Shown: positions 32,488 through 43,446, counted from the first letter of the stretch. The stretch is 64,000 bases of DNA from Mangrovibrevibacter kandeliae (GCF_024519155.1 NZ_JANIFJ010000005.1:62001-126000), one strand, 5' to 3'. The notes: generated by a model from the letters alone, not told the origin. Numbers and translations are program-made.

Positions 32488-33993
32488 TCAATCGTCCCAG
32501 CGCACCTCGGTCAGGTCGTTCGACGGGATCGGCTCGTTCGCCCAAAGACCCTTCAGCCCGGCCTTCCAGACCCCCAGCTTCGGCATCACGAAGAGATACA
32601 GCGCCGGCACGTCGTCGGCGAGCATCCGCTGCGCCTCGCCATAGAGTTCGAGGCGCCGCGCCGTGTCGGTGGCGGCCTCAGCCTCGCCCAGCACCCGGTC
32701 GAACTGCGGGTTGCGGTAGCCGAAATAGTAGTCCGGCCGGGCATAGATGCCGATGTCGAGCGGTTCGGCATGGGCGACGATCGTCATGTCGAAGTCGTGA
32801 CGCTTGAACACTTCGTCGATCCACTTGGCCGGGAACTCGGTCGGCACGATGGTGAGGCGCACGCCGACCTCGGCGAGGAGCGCCTGCAGCACCTCGGCCG
32901 AGCGCGTGGCGTAGGTCATCTGCGGCACCTTGATCGTCAGATCGAGGCCGTCCGCATGGCCGGCTTCGGCGAGAAGCGCGCGCGCCTTCGCCGGATCGTA
33001 GGCAAGCCGGCCCGTGAGGTCGACATAGCCCGGATCGTTGGGCGTGTAGTGGCTGCCGATCGGCGTGCCGAAGCCCGACCAGGCCCCCTCGATCACCACC
33101 TGGCGGTCGATCGCCATCATCAGCGCCTGGCGCACCCTGACGTCGTCGAGCGGTGGCTTGCGCAGGTTGAGGCCGGCCACGACCTTGAGCTCTGTGTCGC
33201 CGACCACCGTCTCCAGCCGCGGATCGTCCTTGAACGAGGCGAAGAGCTCGGGGGCGCCGAATTCCGGCACGGCGTCGACCTCGCCGGATTGGACGGCGGC
33301 GGCCTGCGCCTGCGCATCCGCGATGAAGCGGAACGTCGCGCTCGACAGCTGCGGGCGACGGGCAGCATCCCAGTACGCCTCGTTGCGCTTCAAGTCGACG
33401 CTGACGCCCTGCCGCCAGCCATCGAAGACGAAGGGCCCGGTGCCGATCGGGTGGGTGCGGTCGTCTTCGGCGCTCGACGGCTCGAGCATCACGGCCGTCG
33501 GCCAGCCGAGCCAGTAGAGAAGGTTGCCGGTCGGCTGCTTCAGGGAGAGCACCAGCGTCTGCGCATCGGGTGCCTCGATCCGCTCGATCGTCTCGAAGAA
33601 CTGCTTCTGCGGGTTGGTCGACTTCTCGCCGCGCGCCCGGTCGAGCGTGAACTTCGCGGTGGCGGCATCGAAGGCGACGCCGTTGTGGAAGCGAACGCCA
33701 CTGCGCAGGTGGAAGGTGTAGGTCTTGCCGTCGGTGGCGATGTCCCAGGCTTCCGCCAGCTGCGGACGGACCTTGCCGTCCCTGTCGATGCGGGTGAGCC
33801 CCTCGAAGACGTTCTGCCAGGTCACCTGCCCGATCGCCGCCGGCGCCGCGATGGTCGGGTCGAGACCCGCGGGCTCAATGCCCATCGCGATGACGACGCC
33901 ATCTTTCGCCGCCGCGCCCGCCGTCGAGAGCGCCAGCACTGCGAATGCCGCGGCAAGGAGCGTCGGCAAGCGGCGGCGGCGTATCGGCTGCAT
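32488..33993 (-). CDS. ABC transporter substrate-binding protein (SBP_bac_5 family)
   Basis: A 501-residue periplasmic binding protein with a Sec signal (about 1-28, basic RRRR then Ala/Leu-rich, ending AGAAAKDG). Typical family-5 segments are present: the GLTRIDRDGKVRPQLAEAWD start, TYTFHLRSGVRFHNG, and HPIGTGPFVF. There is no lipobox cysteine. It is the first gene of the operon SBP-permease-permease-ATPase-ATPase. Family 5 covers peptides, nickel, glutathione and opines, and I cannot choose from sequence. AAAGGA precedes the ATG. Confidence 0.94.
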   Translation of the reverse strand: MQPIRRRRLPTLLAAAFAVLALSTAGAAAKDGVVIAMGIEPAGLDPTIAAPAAIGQVTWQNVFEGLTRIDRDGKVRPQLAEAWDIATDGKTYTFHLRSGVRFHNGVAFDAATAKFTLDRARGEKSTNPQKQFFETIERIEAPDAQTLVLSLKQPTGNLLYWLGWPTAVMLEPSSAEDDRTHPIGTGPFVFDGWRQGVSVDLKRNEAYWDAARRPQLSSATFRFIADAQAQAAAVQSGEVDAVPEFGAPELFASFKDDPRLETVVGDTELKVVAGLNLRKPPLDDVRVRQALMMAIDRQVVIEGAWSGFGTPIGSHYTPNDPGYVDLTGRLAYDPAKARALLAEAGHADGLDLTIKVPQMTYATRSAEVLQALLAEVGVRLTIVPTEFPAKWIDEVFKRHDFDMTIVAHAEPLDIGIYARPDYYFGYRNPQFDRVLGEAEAATDTARRLELYGEAQRMLADDVPALYLFVMPKLGVWKAGLKGLWANEPIPSNDLTEVRWDD

Positions 33994-34299
33994 CGGGCGG
34001 TCCTTTCGCTTCCCCGGCCAGGGCGGCCGGAGCCAAGTGCGGCGAAGACCTCGCTCGCACGAGCGTGCGCATGATGTCGAGCCCGTTCCGCAAACTCCAC
34101 CGCAGGACGGGCCTGCGCGGCAGCCTTGCGCGGATGGAAACCCTCTCGCGACTTTTGCCCTCCCGATCCGGCGCGAAATGCCTTAAGGAGGCGGAACGCT
34201 CGCATCGATGCCGGACCCTCTGGCCGCACCGAGCCCGCTTTTTCGAACATGCCCGACGCGCGCCATTCGGCTGCGCGCGCGACCATCCCGAGAGTTCCA
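33994..34299. other. 306-bp divergent spacer, no feature recognised
   Basis: Lies between the importer operon and the helicase gene and must carry both promoters. Open frames cross it on both strands, but they are GC-rich run-throughs of neighbouring genes with no ribosome sites. I see no hairpin, repeat or convincing promoter. Confidence 0.5.
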
Positions 34300-36033
<1,734 letters not shown>

Positions 36034-36151
36034 GCCGCGCCGTCGGCCGCCGCGGCGCGTTCAGGCGCTTGCGCGACCAACGGAAACGGTCGGAACTGTC
36101 ATCGAGGCTGACGACTTGCGGGTGCGACACCCCTCAAGGAAGGCATGCACG

Positions 36152-37024
36152 ATGACCGTCGATCCGACCACTGCCCATCCGCAGCCGCCGCAGCGCGAGC
36201 AGCAGCAGTCCATGCCCGGCACCACCGGCGCGATGGACCCCAAACCCGATCACGGGGAGGCGAGCTACAAGGGCTCGGGCCGGCTCGCCGGCCGGGCCGC
36301 GCTGATCACCGGCGCCGACTCCGGCATCGGCCGCGCCGTGGCGATCGCCTTCGCCCGTGAGGGCGCCGACGTGCTCATCGCCTATCTCAGCGAGCACGAA
36401 GACGCGAAGGAGACGGCCCGGTGGGTCGAGGAGGCCGGCCGCAAGGCGGTGGTGGTCTCGGGCGACATCAAGGACTCCGGCTTCTGCACCAGCCTGGTCG
36501 AGCGTGCCGTGTCCGAGTTCGGCAGGCTCGACGTCCTCGTCAACAACGCGGCCCACCAGCGCACGCTCAAGCGGATCGAGGACATCACCGATGAGGAGTG
36601 GGACACGACCTTCCGCACCAACATCTACAGTCAGTTCTATCTCTGCCGGGCGGCGATCCCGAAGATGAAGGCGGGCTCGACGATCATCAACACGACCTCG
36701 ATCAACGCCAAGAACCCGGTGCCGACCCTCCTGCCCTACGCGACCACCAAGGGGGCCATCGCCAACTTCACCGCCGGGCTCGCCGGTCTCGTCGCCGACA
36801 AGGGCATCCGGGTGAACGCCGTCGCGCCGGGCCCGATCTGGACGCCGCTGATTCCCTCGACGATGCCGGCCGAGAAGGTGGCAAACTTCGGCGCCGAGAC
36901 GCCGCTCGGCCGGGCGGGCCAGCCGGCCGAGCTCGCGCCCGCCTATGTCCTCCTCGCCTCGGACGAGTCGAGCTACATGACCGGCGCCGTCCTTCCGGTG
37001 ACCGGCGGGCGGCCCATGCTCTGA
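36152..37024 (+). CDS. SDR-family oxidoreductase (general-stress-protein-39 type)
   Basis: A 290-residue short-chain dehydrogenase. A hydrophilic N-terminal arm of about 45 residues (PQPPQREQQQSMPG) precedes the Rossmann fold. NAD(P) motif TGADSGIG, NNAA and catalytic YATTK are all present. The long arm and the GSGRLAGRAALITGADSGIG stretch are typical of the YhxC/YdaD/YhdG-like stress SDRs seen widely in desiccation- and osmotic-stress regulons. AAGGAAGG lies upstream. A frameshifted ATG (MHDDR) seven bases earlier is rejected. The substrate is unknown. Confidence 0.9.
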   Translation: MTVDPTTAHPQPPQREQQQSMPGTTGAMDPKPDHGEASYKGSGRLAGRAALITGADSGIGRAVAIAFAREGADVLIAYLSEHEDAKETARWVEEAGRKAVVVSGDIKDSGFCTSLVERAVSEFGRLDVLVNNAAHQRTLKRIEDITDEEWDTTFRTNIYSQFYLCRAAIPKMKAGSTIINTTSINAKNPVPTLLPYATTKGAIANFTAGLAGLVADKGIRVNAVAPGPIWTPLIPSTMPAEKVANFGAETPLGRAGQPAELAPAYVLLASDESSYMTGAVLPVTGGRPML

Positions 37025-37109
37025 CCGCGCGACGCAGGTGAGAGCTGATCGGTCTTGACGCCGCCGACCCGCCCCGGCTTATCCCGGGGCGGATCAAGGA
37101 ACAGCCGTC

Positions 37110-37745
37110 ATGCCGCAGTCCATGTCTCGCGACGCTCTCGTCGACAGGATCGCTCGATCGGCTGGCGAACGACGCATCGTCGTCGCCATCGCCGGCTCGC
37201 CCGGATCCGGCAAGAGCACCCTCGCGGAGTGGCTGCGCGACCGGCTGAACGCCGAGGTGGCCGGCCGTGCCGAGATTCTGCCGATGGACGGTTTCCACTA
37301 CGACGATGCCATTCTGAACGCGCGCGGCCACCGGCCCCGCAAAGGCGCCCCGCACACCTTCGACGTCGACGGCCTCGCCGTCACCCTCGACCGGCTACGG
37401 GCCGACGACGGCCGCGAGGTGGCCGTGCCGGTCTTCGACCGGAAGATCGAGATCGCCCGCGCGGGCGCACGGATCATCGGACCATCGGCCCGGATCCTTC
37501 TCGTGGAGGGGAACTATCTCCTGCTCGACGATCCGCGCTGGATCGCGCTTCGCCCTCGCTTCGACCTGACGGCGATGCTGGACGTGCCGGAAGCGGTGCT
37601 GCGCGAGCGCCTGACCCGCCGCTGGATCGACCTCGGCCTGTCCGGCGACGCGCTGGCCGCAAAGCTCGACGGCAACGACTTCCCCAACATGCGGCTGGTG
37701 CTGACGCAGAGCCGGCCGGCCGATCATCTCGTCTTCAACGGCTGA
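37110..37745 (+). CDS. P-loop nucleoside/sugar kinase-like protein (pantothenate-kinase-like fold)
   Basis: A 211-residue P-loop kinase with Walker A GSPGSGKST near residue 30, a PMDGFHYDD motif typical of the CoaA/uridine-kinase/FrcK group, VEGNYLLLD as the Walker-B-like strand, and an Arg-rich lid (RERLTRRW). FrcK-type relatives phosphorylate sugars or nucleosides. The substrate is not readable here. It starts 85 bp after the SDR gene on the same strand and ends 19 bp before the convergent hypothetical gene. Confidence 0.82.
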   Translation: MPQSMSRDALVDRIARSAGERRIVVAIAGSPGSGKSTLAEWLRDRLNAEVAGRAEILPMDGFHYDDAILNARGHRPRKGAPHTFDVDGLAVTLDRLRADDGREVAVPVFDRKIEIARAGARIIGPSARILLVEGNYLLLDDPRWIALRPRFDLTAMLDVPEAVLRERLTRRWIDLGLSGDALAAKLDGNDFPNMRLVLTQSRPADHLVFNG

Positions 37746-37764
37746 GCCGCCGCCGGTCGCTCGC

Positions 37765-38400
37765 TCAGAGCTGCTCCTCCAGCAGAGAGACGATCGCCCG
37801 CCGCTCGCGGCGCGAGCGGATCTGCGTCGTGCCGACGTCGAGGGGCCTGACCACCGTCCGCTCCATCTCGTTGCGTGTGATCTCGAAGCCGCGCCGGGCG
37901 CCGATCGGAAGCTCCTCCGACCCATAGGCCGCGATCACCTGCAGCTCCAGGCGGACGGGCAGCAGGCGCTCCAGCTGGTCGAGCGCGGTGTCGTCGCCGG
38001 TGGCATTGCTCACCACGTGCCGGATCACCCCGCGCAGCGAGCCCATGTCGCGCATGTGGCCGGCCAGGAGCGGGCCCTGCCGGCTCCACAGGTTGAGATC
38101 GGTGGGTGACGGCCACTCCTCGATGCCCTCGAGCTCCGTCACCGGCAGCATCCAGCGATCGTCCTCGCGCTCCACCGCCGCAATCATCGTCTGCACATAG
38201 ATCGCATCCGAACTCATGTTGCTGACGATGCAGTGGGTGTCGAGGCCGCGGCCCGAGCCGAGATTGATGATGATCTTCGGCCGCGTCTGCCGGCGGAAGT
38301 TCACGACGAACACCTGCAGATAGGCGATCCAGATGACCAGCATGCCGATGTTGGTCAGCACCGACAGCAGCTCGTGATTGCTCCGAAGCCATTGCAGCAT
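37765..38400 (-). CDS. Hypothetical protein with one N-terminal membrane helix
   Basis: A 211-residue protein read from the ATG at 38400, which follows a strong GGGAGGAGG site; an open extension upstream is ignored. About residues 12-34 form a single transmembrane helix (LLSVLTNIGMLVIWIAYLQVF), followed by a basic FRRQTRPK stop-transfer segment and a cytoplasmic domain of mixed alpha/beta character. I recognise no family. It diverges from the BCCT transporter gene across 122 bp, so shared osmotic regulation is possible but unproven. Confidence 0.75.
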   Translation of the reverse strand: MLQWLRSNHELLSVLTNIGMLVIWIAYLQVFVVNFRRQTRPKIIINLGSGRGLDTHCIVSNMSSDAIYVQTMIAAVEREDDRWMLPVTELEGIEEWPSPTDLNLWSRQGPLLAGHMRDMGSLRGVIRHVVSNATGDDTALDQLERLLPVRLELQVIAAYGSEELPIGARRGFEITRNEMERTVVRPLDVGTTQIRSRRERRAIVSLLEEQL

Positions 38401-38522
38401 CTGTCCTCCTCCCTTGGGTTGCCGGCCGGTCTGTGGTCGCCTTGCAAAGCAGAGTGTGGCCTTCTCGTGGCAATGCCCTACCATGAGGAACGCACCATCA
38501 ACCTCACGGGAGATCATAAGTC

Positions 38523-40148
38523 TTGAGTATCGAAGCCGACCAACCACCCGCTCCTTCCGTCTCGGACTACGAGATCGGGCAGGACAACGTACAGAAATTC
38601 GGGTTGGACGTGCACAATCCGGTCTTTGCCATCTCTTCCGCACTTGTTGTCCTGTTCGTGCTGATCGCGCTGGCGCTGCCCGGTCAATCGGAAGATTTCT
38701 TCGGCTGGCTGCGGCCGACCCTCACCGCGCAGTTCGACTGGCTGTTCCTGATTGCCGCGGACATCTTCGTCCTCTTCTGCCTTCTCCTAATCGTCACGCC
38801 GTTCGGCAACCTGCGGCTTGGAGGCAAGGAGGCCCGGCCCGACTACGGCTATGTCGGCTGGTTCTCCATGCTGTTCGCCGCGGGCATGGGGATCGGCCTG
38901 ATGTTCTACGGCGTCTCCGAGCCGATGACCCATTTCGACAGCTCGCTGGCCGCCAATGCCGGCACGGCCGAAAGCTGGGCCCCGCTCGCGGGCGCGGCCG
39001 GCGACGAGCTGGGCGCACGGCGGCTGGCGATGGCCGCGACGATCTTCCACTGGGGCCTCCACCCCTGGGCGATCTATGCAGTGGTCGGTCTCGCGCTCGC
39101 CTTCTTCAGCTACAACTGGGGCCTGCCCCTGACGATCCGCTCGGCCTTCTACCCGCTGCTCGGCGAGCGCGTGTGGGGCTGGCCCGGCCATCTCGTCGAC
39201 TGTCTCGCGGTCTTTGCGACCCTGTTCGGCCTCGCAACCTCGCTGGGGCTCGGCGCCGAGCAGGCGATCACCGGGCTGAACTTCCTGTTCGGCATTCCCG
39301 ACACGATGCTGAGCCGGGTCATCCTGATCTGCATCATCACCTCGATCGCGCTCGGATCGGTGGTGGCGGGGCTTGATTCGGGCGTGAAGCGGCTGTCCGA
39401 GCTGAACATGGGGCTTGCCCTGCTGCTCCTCGCCTTCGTCTTCCTGGTCGGGCCGACGCTGGTGCTGCTGCGCGGCTTTGCCGGCAACACCGTCGCGTAC
39501 CTGCAGGACGTGATCCCGCTGTCGAACCCGTTCGGTCGCGACGACTTCAACTTCCGCACCGGCTGGACGACGTTCTACTGGGCCTGGTGGATGTCCTGGT
39601 CGCCCTTCGTCGGCATGTTCATCGCCCGCGTCTCCCGCGGCCGGACGGTGCGCGAGTTCGTCACGTGCGTCCTGATCGTGCCGACGGTCGTCTCGATCAT
39701 CTGGATGACGGTCTTCGGGGGCACGGCGCTGACCGAGACACTGGCCGGCTATACCGGCATCACCGATGCCGACCTGCCGCTGAAGCTGTTCGAGATGCTG
39801 AGCCAGCTGCCGCTGACGGCGATCACCTCCTTCATCGGCATCGTCCTGGTGATCGTCTTCTTCGTCACCTCGTCCGATTCGGGCTCGCTGGTGATCGACA
39901 CGATCACCGCCGGCGGCAAGGTGGACGCGCCGGTGCCGCAGCGCGTCTTCTGGGCCTGCTTCGAGGGACTGGTGGCGATCGCGCTGCTGCTCGGCGGCGG
40001 CCTCGCTTCGCTTCAGGCGGCGGCGATCGCGACAGGCTTCCCTTTCGCGTTGATCCTGCTCGGGCTGTGCTGGAGCCTGTTCATCGGGTTGCGACGCGAG
40101 CGCAAGGCGCCGTTCCTGGAGACGACGGCGGCTGATGTCGCACCCTGA
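38523..40148 (+). CDS. BCCT-family betaine/choline/carnitine transporter
   Basis: A 541-residue, 12-helix secondary transporter for quaternary-ammonium compounds. The BCCT signature is clear: GMGIGLMFYGVSEP and the Trp-rich segment GWTTFYWAWWMSWSPFVG. Both tails are short, without the long osmosensing C-terminal helix of BetP. The TTG start at 38523 is used, with GGGAG about 11 bases upstream; no ATG is nearby. The uptake substrate is probably choline, betaine or a relative. Confidence 0.93.
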   Translation: MSIEADQPPAPSVSDYEIGQDNVQKFGLDVHNPVFAISSALVVLFVLIALALPGQSEDFFGWLRPTLTAQFDWLFLIAADIFVLFCLLLIVTPFGNLRLGGKEARPDYGYVGWFSMLFAAGMGIGLMFYGVSEPMTHFDSSLAANAGTAESWAPLAGAAGDELGARRLAMAATIFHWGLHPWAIYAVVGLALAFFSYNWGLPLTIRSAFYPLLGERVWGWPGHLVDCLAVFATLFGLATSLGLGAEQAITGLNFLFGIPDTMLSRVILICIITSIALGSVVAGLDSGVKRLSELNMGLALLLLAFVFLVGPTLVLLRGFAGNTVAYLQDVIPLSNPFGRDDFNFRTGWTTFYWAWWMSWSPFVGMFIARVSRGRTVREFVTCVLIVPTVVSIIWMTVFGGTALTETLAGYTGITDADLPLKLFEMLSQLPLTAITSFIGIVLVIVFFVTSSDSGSLVIDTITAGGKVDAPVPQRVFWACFEGLVAIALLLGGGLASLQAAAIATGFPFALILLGLCWSLFIGLRRERKAPFLETTAADVAP

Positions 40149-40173
40149 CCATACTGCCAATTAAACATGATGC

Positions 40174-40202
40174 GCCGCGTCGATCCTTAGGGTAGACGCG
40201 GC
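40174..40202 (+). terminator. Hairpin downstream of BCCT gene
   Basis: Perfect 8-bp stem GCCGCGTC/GACGCGGC with a 13-base loop, 25 bp after the transporter stop. There is no U tract, so it may be a Rho-independent-like stop or an RNA-stability hairpin. Confidence 0.4.
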
Positions 40203-40265
40203 TCCCCGTCCCACTGACGAGTGTGTCACACACCGCCGTCGGCCGGCTCTCGACTTCCGAGTGAG

Positions 40266-40345
40266 CGGGGCTCGTTTGCCGCCTCCGGCAGGCTCACGCG
40301 CTGTCATCGCCGGCAAACAACGGCACGGCCCCGGGCGTTACGCCC
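40266..40345. repeat. Nested inverted repeats beside the SLATT gene
   Basis: Outer arms CGGGGC/GCCCCG (40266-40271, 40328-40333) enclose perfect 8-bp arms GTTTGCCG/CGGCAAAC (40274-40281, 40311-40318). A small GGGCG-TTA-CGCCC hairpin (40333-40345) follows directly. This could be a structured RNA, a palindromic repeat element, or the edge of an inserted segment. No copy of it was seen elsewhere in the window. Confidence 0.45.
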
Positions 40346-40352
40346 AGAGCTT

Positions 40353-41222
40353 CTAGTTAGCCTGACGAGCAATCCACAATGTGTGCTCCCGTGAGAAAGC
40401 AGTCTCCGCCTCGTTGACGAAATCGGAGAACGTACTCACGTCTTCGGAATGCTCGAGTATGATGTTGATCATGCCGATTTCTTGGGACGTAACGGAATAC
40501 GCGACTGCAAGCTCATTAAATTTTTTGATCTGTATCCAACCGACGATGGAGGTCGCGGCTACGATCAGCGGATCGATCGGCCATAGACTGATTTGAGGAT
40601 GTAAAATTCTGGCGACGGAGAAGCCTGCCGCCGCGATGTAGCTGACAACGCTCGCAATGACCCAGCGCCGCGACATCGTTCTGTTCCATGCGGCCTTTCG
40701 CGAGTACCATATCCGTTGGTCATTGACGCGGTGCTGGTGATAGAATGCCTTTCGCTCCGGCAATGGAAGTGAGCGCAAGCGCCTCATTTCATCCGTGATC
40801 TGGCTTTCAGCAGACCAGTATGCGTCGATCCTTGCTGCGGCTTCCTTGTTCGATTCGAATGTCCTCTCGAGGTTCTCCTTGAACTCGTTTCTCGCCTTGG
40901 CCTCATTATCCTCGCCAAAGGGAAATGCACACATGGAATACCGCCAGGTCAGCGTCTTCACGCTCTCAGCGAGCGCACGACACTTGTACCAATCCTGCTC
41001 AGGTTTCGAAATTGAACGAGTCAGAAGAACGGCGGCAGAAAGGCCCAGCACAGCCGTCGCAATCGCATAGACGATAGAGGATGAAAACACGGACAGCGAC
41101 AGAAGGGAGGCCGCCAACAGGAGGGCGTATTCGGACTTTATAAGCGCAAGGTAATTGCGCTGATACTTATTCGAAGCTGCGTCGGCACTACGGTATAAAG
41201 CGGGGTATTGATCATCCCTCAT
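40353..41222 (-). CDS. Tandem SLATT-type 2TM protein (SLATT_3/SLATT_1-like)
   Basis: A 289-residue membrane protein with two hairpins of paired transmembrane helices, about residues 30-70 and 188-232, each preceded by a charged helical segment (YPALYRSADAASNKYQRNY; RKAFYHQHRVNDQRIWY). This layout fits the SLATT (SMODS- and SLOG-associating 2TM effector) superfamily, whose members are predicted pore-forming effectors in nucleotide-sensing defence systems. Base composition is visibly AT-richer than the neighbours (runs such as attaaattttttgat). No cyclase, SLOG or reverse-transcriptase partner is present. It lies on the 3' side of tRNA-Val, a common insertion point. Family membership is by pattern, not by alignment. 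Confidence 0.7.
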   Translation of the reverse strand: MRDDQYPALYRSADAASNKYQRNYLALIKSEYALLLAASLLSLSVFSSSIVYAIATAVLGLSAAVLLTRSISKPEQDWYKCRALAESVKTLTWRYSMCAFPFGEDNEAKARNEFKENLERTFESNKEAAARIDAYWSAESQITDEMRRLRSLPLPERKAFYHQHRVNDQRIWYSRKAAWNRTMSRRWVIASVVSYIAAAGFSVARILHPQISLWPIDPLIVAATSIVGWIQIKKFNELAVAYSVTSQEIGMINIILEHSEDVSTFSDFVNEAETAFSREHTLWIARQAN

Positions 41223-41787
41223 TCTCGCCTCCAGCCGCCAAGCTCAGATCCCGAGATCAGACCGTAACTATAGCACATCGAATTCGAATGATTCGCCTTA
41301 CGGGATGTCGTTGCGGCCCGGGTCGTCGACATGCGAAAACAACTGCGAAAGCGGCAGGCTTCATACCGGCGAGGGTTCGAAAGCACTGCTCTGGATGCGA
41401 GCCGGCCAGCTCGCGTGGCGATCGAGCGGTGCGCCTGCGCCGGAAGCGACCGGCAGGTTGGTTCATCGGCGCGGCGGTCCCAGATACCTGGAACGACCAA
41501 TCGGCATCCGAAGGTTCCTCGTTTGTCGAAAGCCGGGGTGCGACATCGGGCCACCCGGACGACATTCGGCGTATGTCGGAGACTCGACGATCGTCAGAAG
41601 CAGCACGGCTCGCCGCCGAGATCGAACCTTGGTCAAGGTCAAATCCGGCGGCGCTTGATTTCACCGAGCCGGCAGAACCGGCCGGCGGCTGCTTCCGGCG
41701 CAAGGCAGATCGCTCCCCCGCCATGCGGGTGACGCCCCCATACCGAAACCGGTTCGCATTTGAAGGCGCGCCGTCAGCTGCCGAACC
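41223..41787. other. Intergenic stretch between SLATT gene and tRNA-Val, no gene recognised
   Basis: About 565 bp. Several overlapping open frames of 100-190 codons cross it on both strands, but their translations are low-complexity Arg/Ala/Ser text with no domain, ribosome site or consistent codon use. I read it as non-coding or decayed DNA at the edge of the atypical patch. A short CGACAT/ATGTCG inverted repeat lies near 41567-41583. No copy of the tRNA 3' end was found that would mark an attachment site. Confidence 0.5.
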
Positions 41788-41824
41788 TAAAACGAAAGGG
41801 CCCAGCGATGATCGCTGCGCCCTT
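41788..41824 (-). terminator. Rho-independent terminator of tRNA-Val
   Basis: On the minus strand an AAGGGC...GCCCTT stem with an inner AGCGAT/ATCGCT stem is followed by a U-rich TTTCGTTTT tail, about 20 bases beyond the encoded CCA of the tRNA. Confidence 0.75.
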
Positions 41825-41844
41825 GATCTTTCGGTAAATTTGAA

Positions 41845-41919
<75 letters not shown>

Positions 41920-42013
41920 ATCCAGTGCGGCGGCATAGACCACAGAGGCGGTCGGCCCGTCAATAGCCAAAAGCGGCTGACTCGACACTTCGCTCCCGCC
42001 GCCGACGAAACTC

Positions 42014-42379
42014 TCAGGCGGCCTCTTCGAGCATCTTGCCGACCTCGTCCACCAGCTCGCGCAAATGGAAGGGCTTCGACAGGATCTTGGCGTCCTTGGG
42101 AGCCTTCGAGTCGGGGTTCAGCGCAACCGCGGCGAAGCCGGTGATGAACATCACCTTGAGGTCGGGATCGAGTTCGGTCGCGCGGCGCGCCAGCTCGATG
42201 CCATCCATCTCCGGCATCACGATGTCGGTGAGCAGCAGCGAGAACGGCTCCTCACGCAGCCGCTCGTAGGCGCTGCCGCCGTTGTCGAAGGCGGTCACCT
42301 CGTAACCGGCCTTCTCCAGCGCCTTCGCCAGGAAGCGGCGCATGTCGTTGTCGTCTTCAGCGAGCAGGATCTTTGACAT
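42014..42379 (-). CDS. cpdR: Cell-cycle response regulator CpdR
   Basis: A 121-residue single receiver domain. MSKILLAEDDNDMRRFL, Asp52 (LLLTDIVMPEMDG), VMFITGFAAVAL and the C-terminal KPFHLRELVDEV closely match alphaproteobacterial CpdR. In Caulobacter the unphosphorylated form primes ClpXP to degrade CtrA and other substrates, with phosphate supplied by CckA-ChpT. It lies between tRNA-Val and the N-formylglutamate amidohydrolase gene, a neighbourhood I recall from Hyphomicrobiales. Confidence 0.9.
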   Translation of the reverse strand: MSKILLAEDDNDMRRFLAKALEKAGYEVTAFDNGGSAYERLREEPFSLLLTDIVMPEMDGIELARRATELDPDLKVMFITGFAAVALNPDSKAPKDAKILSKPFHLRELVDEVGKMLEEAA

Positions 42380-42477
42380 TCACGTTAACCCGAAGTGCCG
42401 GAGGCAACGCACCCGGCCTATGCTACGTTCAAAGGATGACAGTGTTTTAGCAGATTGGGTAATGTTTTCCCAAGAGT

Positions 42478-43446
42478 TTGAGCACGCGCGTTTCCAGGGA
42501 GTTCCCATCGTTGACCGACAACGTCGCCGGATCGATCGGGTACCGCTCTGATCCACCCCCGAGCTTCGAGACCGCTGCCGGACCGTGCCCGGCCTTCGAA
42601 GTTCTGAGTCCGCCACGCCCGACCGCTCCCTTCGTCTTCTCGTCCCCGCACAGCGGCCGAGCCTATCCGCTTGAATTCCTTCAGGCATCCCGGCTCGGCA
42701 GCGAAGCGATCCGCCGCTCCGAGGACCTCTTCGTCGATCAGCTGTTCGACTTCGTGCCCGCCCTCGGCGCGCCGTTGCTCCACGCCCGCTTTCCCCGCGC
42801 CTTCCTCGATCTCAACCGCGAGCCGTTCGAACTCGACCCGCGCATGTTCGCAGAAGAGCTTCCATCATTCGTAAATACGAGTTCCGTGCGCGTCGCCGGC
42901 GGTCTCGGCACGATCCCCAGGATCGTCGCCGAGCGGGAGGACATCTACCGGTCCAAGCTCACCGTGGCGGAGGGCCTCGAGCGAATCGAGCGCTACTATG
43001 TGCCCTATCACGACACCCTGTCGCGGCTCCTGCGCGACACCCAGGCGCGATTCGGCCTCGCCATCCTGATCGACTGCCATTCGATGCCTTCGACGGTGCG
43101 CACCCTGCCCGGCGGCCGCCGGCCCGACATCGTGCTCGGTGACAGGTTCGGCACGAGTGCGTCGAGCCGCATCGTCGGGCTCTTCGCCGGTCACCTCGCC
43201 GAGCGCGGCTACGACGTGGCGCTGAACAAGCCCTATGCCGGCGGCTACATCACCGAGCGCTACGGCCGCCCTGCGGCCGGCCTCCACTGCATTCAGATCG
43301 AGATCAACCGCGGCCTCTATGCCGACGAGCGGCGGTTCGTGCCGCACGAGGGCCTGGCGGAGCTGCGTCGGCGGCTGAGCGAGGTGGTGGCCAAGCTGGT
43401 GATGGACGTCACGATCGAGTGGGAGCGCCCCGCCGCGGCCGAATGA
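42478..43446 (+). CDS. N-formylglutamate amidohydrolase family protein
   Basis: A 322-residue metal-dependent hydrolase of the FGase family, which removes formate from N-formyl-glutamate in histidine breakdown. Conserved segments: SSPHSGRAYP (metal His), DLNREPFELDPRMF, DCHSMPS, and the YAGGYITERYGRP...IEINRGLY stretch. The start is uncertain, since no ATG is available; TTG at 42478 or a TTG near 42511 would serve. No other hut gene is nearby, so the physiological substrate may differ from the Hut pathway. Confidence 0.88.
   Translation: MSTRVSREFPSLTDNVAGSIGYRSDPPPSFETAAGPCPAFEVLSPPRPTAPFVFSSPHSGRAYPLEFLQASRLGSEAIRRSEDLFVDQLFDFVPALGAPLLHARFPRAFLDLNREPFELDPRMFAEELPSFVNTSSVRVAGGLGTIPRIVAEREDIYRSKLTVAEGLERIERYYVPYHDTLSRLLRDTQARFGLAILIDCHSMPSTVRTLPGGRRPDIVLGDRFGTSASSRIVGLFAGHLAERGYDVALNKPYAGGYITERYGRPAAGLHCIQIEINRGLYADERRFVPHEGLAELRRRLSEVVAKLVMDVTIEWERPAAAE

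Noticed and set aside
36091..36120. GGAAC upstream of the stress-type SDR gene as an EcfG promoter
   Set aside because: No CGTT occurs at 16-17 bp downstream.
42371..42390. TTAACC half-site next to the cpdR start as a CtrA box
   Set aside because: The other half reads TGAC (two mismatches) and the site overlaps the cpdR leader immediately before the start codon, so it is too weak to call.
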